Positions 60,108-64,000 of a stretch of DNA of 64,000 nucleotides are shown piece after piece. The stretch comes from Azotobacter salinestris (GTDB lineage: Bacteria > Pseudomonadota > Gammaproteobacteria > Pseudomonadales > Pseudomonadaceae). The DNA is taken from assembly GCF_009363155.1 (NCBI RefSeq), contig NZ_CP045302.1, positions 1,425,001 to 1,489,000 of the forward strand, given 5' to 3'. The position numbers and the translations under genes are program-made. Each line of letters opens with the position of its first letter. Position 1 is the stretch's first letter. Below the pieces are notes generated by a model that had not been told where the DNA came from, made no database searches, and saw only the letters and a program-made list of their open reading frames with translations.

Positions 60108-60587
60108 TCAGTCGCGGAAGTTGTTGAACTGCAGCGGCATGCCCAGCTCCTGGGTGCGCAGCAGGGCGATAGCCTCCTGCAGGTCGTCGCGCTTCTTGCC
60201 GGTGACACGCACCTGCTCCCCCTGGATCGCCGCCTGCACCTTGAGCTTGGCGTCCTTGATCAGCGCGACGATCTTCTTCGCCAGCTCCTTGTCGATGCCT
60301 TCGCGCAGGACCACCTCCTGCTTCACTACCTTGCCCGAGGCATAGGGATCCTTGTATTCCAGGCACTGGATGTCGATCTTGCGCTTGATCAGGGCCAGCT
60401 TGAGGATCTCGATCATCTGCTCGAGCATGAAGTCGGCCTCGGCGGTCAGGGTGACCGTCTTCTCCTTGAACTCGAAGCTGCCCTTGCCGCGCAGATCGTA
60501 GCGCCGGTCCAGCTCCTTGATTGCATTGTCGATGGCATTGGTGACTTCGTGCTTGTCCAGTTCGGACACCACGTCGAACGAGGGCAT
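60108..60587 (-). CDS. yajQ: YajQ-family nucleotide-binding protein
   Basis: This 159-residue protein has two ferredoxin-like halves and starts [15 protein letters not shown]; the [15 protein letters not shown] and [12 protein letters not shown] motifs are typical. YajQ binds nucleotides, and in Xanthomonas c-di-GMP, acting with a regulator. The start follows GGAGG by 6 bp; upstream in-frame codons are not used. Confidence 0.93.
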   Translation of the reverse strand: MPSFDVVSELDKHEVTNAIDNAIKELDRRYDLRGKGSFEFKEKTVTLTAEADFMLEQMIEILKLALIKRKIDIQCLEYKDPYASGKVVKQEVVLREGIDKELAKKIVALIKDAKLKVQAAIQGEQVRVTGKKRDDLQEAIALLRTQELGMPLQFNNFRD

Positions 60588-60665
60588 GGAATTCCTCCAG
60601 TAGGGGGCGCGGCCGGCATCGCGGCGGGCGCCTGGCTTGACGGTTGAAAAGACCACTTATTATAA

Positions 60666-61694
<1,029 letters not shown>

Positions 61695-61737
61695 AGCCCG
61701 CGCTAACCTGCTCTCTCTTGTGTTCTTCAGCCGCGTG

Positions 61738-63759
61738 ATGCCCATGGGTCTGCGTCAGCGTCTCGAAAATCTGCCGGTCGGCCGCAAGCTCCTGGCGGCG
61801 CTGGTGGTCCTGCTCGCCGCCGTGCTGCTGCTGGCCAACCTGGCCTTCATCAGTGCTGCCTACTGGATCTCCCAGCAAAGCATGACACCCCAGGCACTGG
61901 GCACTCTCGGCCAGTTGATCGCCAGCCCGCTGCTTGCCGAGCAGGCCCTCGCCTCGCCGGAGTCGGCCCGGGAGGTGCTGCTGCGCCTGGAGTCCTATGC
62001 TCCCCTGCGCAGCGCTGCCCTGTATGGCCGCGACGGACGCCTGCTCGCCCAGTTGCAGCGGGGCGAGACGCTGCAGCTGCCGAAACAGGTCGACAAGGTG
62101 CCGACCTGGCGACAGCTCGAGTTCCGCGTCACCCAACTGATCGAACTGCCGCAGCCGGAACAGCCCCCAGGCCATCTGCTGCTGGTCGCCTCGAGCGAGC
62201 TGCCGGGAGCCTTCTACACCGGCACCCTCACCGCCAGCCTGCTGATTCTCGCCTTCAGCGTCCTGCTGTGGATGCTGGTGGCCCGGCAGATCCGGCGACT
62301 GATCACCCGGCCGATCCGCAAGCTGGAAGAGCTCTCGCGCCGGGTCACCCTCGAAGAGAACTATTCGCTGCGCGCCAAGCGCGGGAACGCGGACGAGATC
62401 GGCAGCCTGGCCGACGCCTTCAACACCATGCTGTCGCGCATCGAGGCCCGCGAGCAGCAGCTCAAGCGCGCCCGCGACGAAGCGCAGAACGCCTTCGCCC
62501 AGGCCCAGAGCCTGACCGAGGAAACCCGCCGCTTCAATCGCAAGCTGGAGCTGGAAGTCCAGGTGCGCAGCAAGATCGAGAAGAAACTCACCGGTTTCCA
62601 GAACTACCTCAACAGCATCATCGACTCTATGCCCTCGGCCCTGATCGCCCTCGACGAGCAGCTCTACGTCACCCAGTGGAACCAGGAAGCCAGCAGCCTT
62701 TCCGGTACCCCCCTGCACGAGGCCCTGAACCAGCCGATCTTTCTCGCCTTTCCGCCGCTGCAGCCATTTCTCGATCAGCTCAGACACACCGCCGAACATC
62801 ATCAGGTAGAGAAGATCGAGCGCGTTACCTGGCCGCGCAACGACGAGCCCCGCCACTATGCGCTGACCTTCTACCCGCTGATGGGGAGCGGCGGGCGCGG
62901 TGTGGTGATCCGCATCGACGACATCACCCAGCGCCTGTCCATGGAGGAGTTGATGGTGCAGTCGGAAAAGATGCTGTCGGTCGGCGGTCTCGCCGCTGGC
63001 ATGGCCCACGAGATCAACAATCCATTGGGAGCCATCCTGCACAATGTGCAGAACATCCGCCGGCGCCTGTCCCCGGAACTGCCGAAGAACCTCGAGCAGG
63101 CGCAGGAGTGCGGCATCTCGCTGACGGCGGTGAACGACTACCTGAGCCGGCGCGAGGTGCCGCCATTGCTTGACGGTATCCAGCAGGCCGGAACCCGCGC
63201 AGCGAAGATCGTCAGCCACATGCTCAGCTTCAGCCGGCGCAGCGACCGACAACTGACCCCGACCCTGCTCCCGCCGTTGATCGATCAGGCCCTGGAAATT
63301 GCCGGCAACGACTTCGCTCCGGCGGAGAGCTTCGACTTCAGGAACATCCGCATCCAGTGCGATTTCGATCCGCACCTTGGCCCGGTACTGATCATCGCCA
63401 ACGAACTGGAGCAGGTGCTGCTCAACCTGCTGAAGAATGCCGCCCAGTCCATCCACCAGCGCCAGAGCGGACCGCCCGGACACATCATTCTGCGCACCCG
63501 CCTCAGTCCTCCATGGGCGGAGATTGTCGTCGAGGACAATGGCGTCGGTATCCCCGAAAACGTGCGCAAGCGCATCTTCGAGCCGTTCTTCACCACCAAG
63601 GAAGTCGGCCAGGGCACCGGTCTCGGCCTGTCGGTGTCCTATTTCATCATTACCAACAATCACAAGGGGCAGATGGAAGTGCAGTCGCGACCCGGCCAGG
63701 GCAGCAGTTTCACCCTGCGCCTGCCTCTGGCCGAGACGCAGGAAGGCGCCGAGCTCTGA
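61738..63759 (+). CDS. sensor histidine kinase with HAMP and PAS domains
   Basis: The 673-residue membrane kinase has two helices (about 17-45 and 165-187) around a periplasmic sensor region, a HAMP linker ([12 protein letters not shown]), a coiled coil, a PAS-like domain ([18 protein letters not shown]), the phospho-acceptor His near 424 in [12 protein letters not shown], and an ATPase core (N-box LLKNAAQS, G-boxes DNGVGI and GTGLGLSV). No response regulator is in view. The stimulus is unknown. Confidence 0.9.
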   Translation: MPMGLRQRLENLPVGRKLLAALVVLLAAVLLLANLAFISAAYWISQQSMTPQALGTLGQLIASPLLAEQALASPESAREVLLRLESYAPLRSAALYGRDGRLLAQLQRGETLQLPKQVDKVPTWRQLEFRVTQLIELPQPEQPPGHLLLVASSELPGAFYTGTLTASLLILAFSVLLWMLVARQIRRLITRPIRKLEELSRRVTLEENYSLRAKRGNADEIGSLADAFNTMLSRIEAREQQLKRARDEAQNAFAQAQSLTEETRRFNRKLELEVQVRSKIEKKLTGFQNYLNSIIDSMPSALIALDEQLYVTQWNQEASSLSGTPLHEALNQPIFLAFPPLQPFLDQLRHTAEHHQVEKIERVTWPRNDEPRHYALTFYPLMGSGGRGVVIRIDDITQRLSMEELMVQSEKMLSVGGLAAGMAHEINNPLGAILHNVQNIRRRLSPELPKNLEQAQECGISLTAVNDYLSRREVPPLLDGIQQAGTRAAKIVSHMLSFSRRSDRQLTPTLLPPLIDQALEIAGNDFAPAESFDFRNIRIQCDFDPHLGPVLIIANELEQVLLNLLKNAAQSIHQRQSGPPGHIILRTRLSPPWAEIVVEDNGVGIPENVRKRIFEPFFTTKEVGQGTGLGLSVSYFIITNNHKGQMEVQSRPGQGSSFTLRLPLAETQEGAEL

Positions 63760-63779
63760 CCCGCCAGACAGAAGCAGAC

Positions 63780-64000
63780 ATGGGCAACCGACTCTCGAAA
63801 ATCTATACGCGCACCGGCGATGCCGGGGAAACCAGCCTGGCCGATGGCCGCCGGGTGCCCAAGGACCACCCCCGGGTGGAAGCCATGGGCGAAGTGGACA
63901 GCCTGAACAGTCAGCTCGGCCTGCTGCTCGCCGAGCTGGACGAGCAACAGGCATGCCGGCCCGCTCTCGGCGAGCTGATCGAAGTCCTGGGGCCGTGCCA
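63780..64000 (+). CDS. cob(I)alamin adenosyltransferase, PduO type (partial)
   Basis: The first 73 residues of an ATP:corrinoid adenosyltransferase run off the window edge. The ATP-binding start [15 protein letters not shown] and the helix [17 protein letters not shown] fit the PduO/CobO-type family. It follows the kinase gene by 20 bp and may be cotranscribed with it. Confidence 0.88.
   Translation, partial: MGNRLSKIYTRTGDAGETSLADGRRVPKDHPRVEAMGEVDSLNSQLGLLLAELDEQQACRPALGELIEVLGPC

Overview
The window reads as a high-GC gammaproteobacterium of the Pseudomonadaceae. The algU-mucABCD cluster, a secreted RTX-type alginate lyase and the gene orders (argG/pyrC/rnt/bfd/bfr/grxD/argF; glpD/hydrolase/metR; putA/TonB receptor/Lon/icp; algU..recO; nadB/sdhE/ygfZ; groESL/fxsA/hugZ/ampG/yajQ/panE) resemble Pseudomonas and Azotobacter. 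An alginate lyase with RTX repeats and an insertion sequence next to algU point to Azotobacter, probably A. vinelandii. That identification is inference and was not tested by alignment.

Layout. 1-510: 5' end of a 16S rRNA gene on the minus strand, with boxA and a strong rrn promoter. 716-8144: arginine and pyrimidine biosynthesis, RNase T, the Bfd/bacterioferritin iron-storage pair under a Fur-like promoter, a monothiol glutaredoxin, and argF translationally coupled to an orphan iron-type ABC ATPase. 8185-14682: tRNA deacylase YbaK, GlpD, a hydrolase, and divergent metE/metR. 14819-23232: a large penicillin-binding-like protein, PutA, and a zinc-type TonB receptor with a Zur-like box. 23408-28770: a second-type Lon protease with a heat-shock promoter, an Fe-alcohol dehydrogenase/IclR pair, and a chagasin-like lipoprotein. 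28858-32231: cmoAB, a small membrane protein, pdxJ and recO. 32444-35004: the alginate lyase and about 1.2 kb of AT-rich non-coding DNA, sitting between recO and era, which are normally adjacent. 35005-43925: era-rnc-DUF4845-lepB-lepA, then the extracytoplasmic stress regulon algU-mucA-mucB-mucC-mucD, ending in a clear terminator.

44141-45334 is a complete IS5-family element with CTAA target duplications, inserted in the algU-nadB intergenic region. It separates one sigmaE-type promoter from algU and leaves a second, similarly built one next to the gene. 45479-49542: nadB, ygfX/sdhE, ygfZ and ung. 49828-50523: remains of an acyl-CoA dehydrogenase broken by several frameshifts, just before an intact enoyl-CoA hydratase. 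51503-52239: two small lipoprotein genes, one of only 59 codons. 52438-53341: a CWC zinc-ribbon-like protein and RsuA. 53487-63759: groESL with a sigma32 promoter, fxsA, hugZ, an SDR, an alkyltransferase-like protein, ampG, yajQ, panE and a sensor kinase. The window ends inside a cobalamin adenosyltransferase gene.

Most of the window is conserved housekeeping sequence. The parts that depart from a plain Pseudomonas layout are the IS at algU, the inserted alginate lyase with its AT-rich flank, the Fe-ADH/IclR insertion after lon, the decayed acyl-CoA dehydrogenase, and the two small lipoprotein genes. I found no CRISPR array, prophage, tRNA or riboswitch, and no convincing undescribed multi-gene system.
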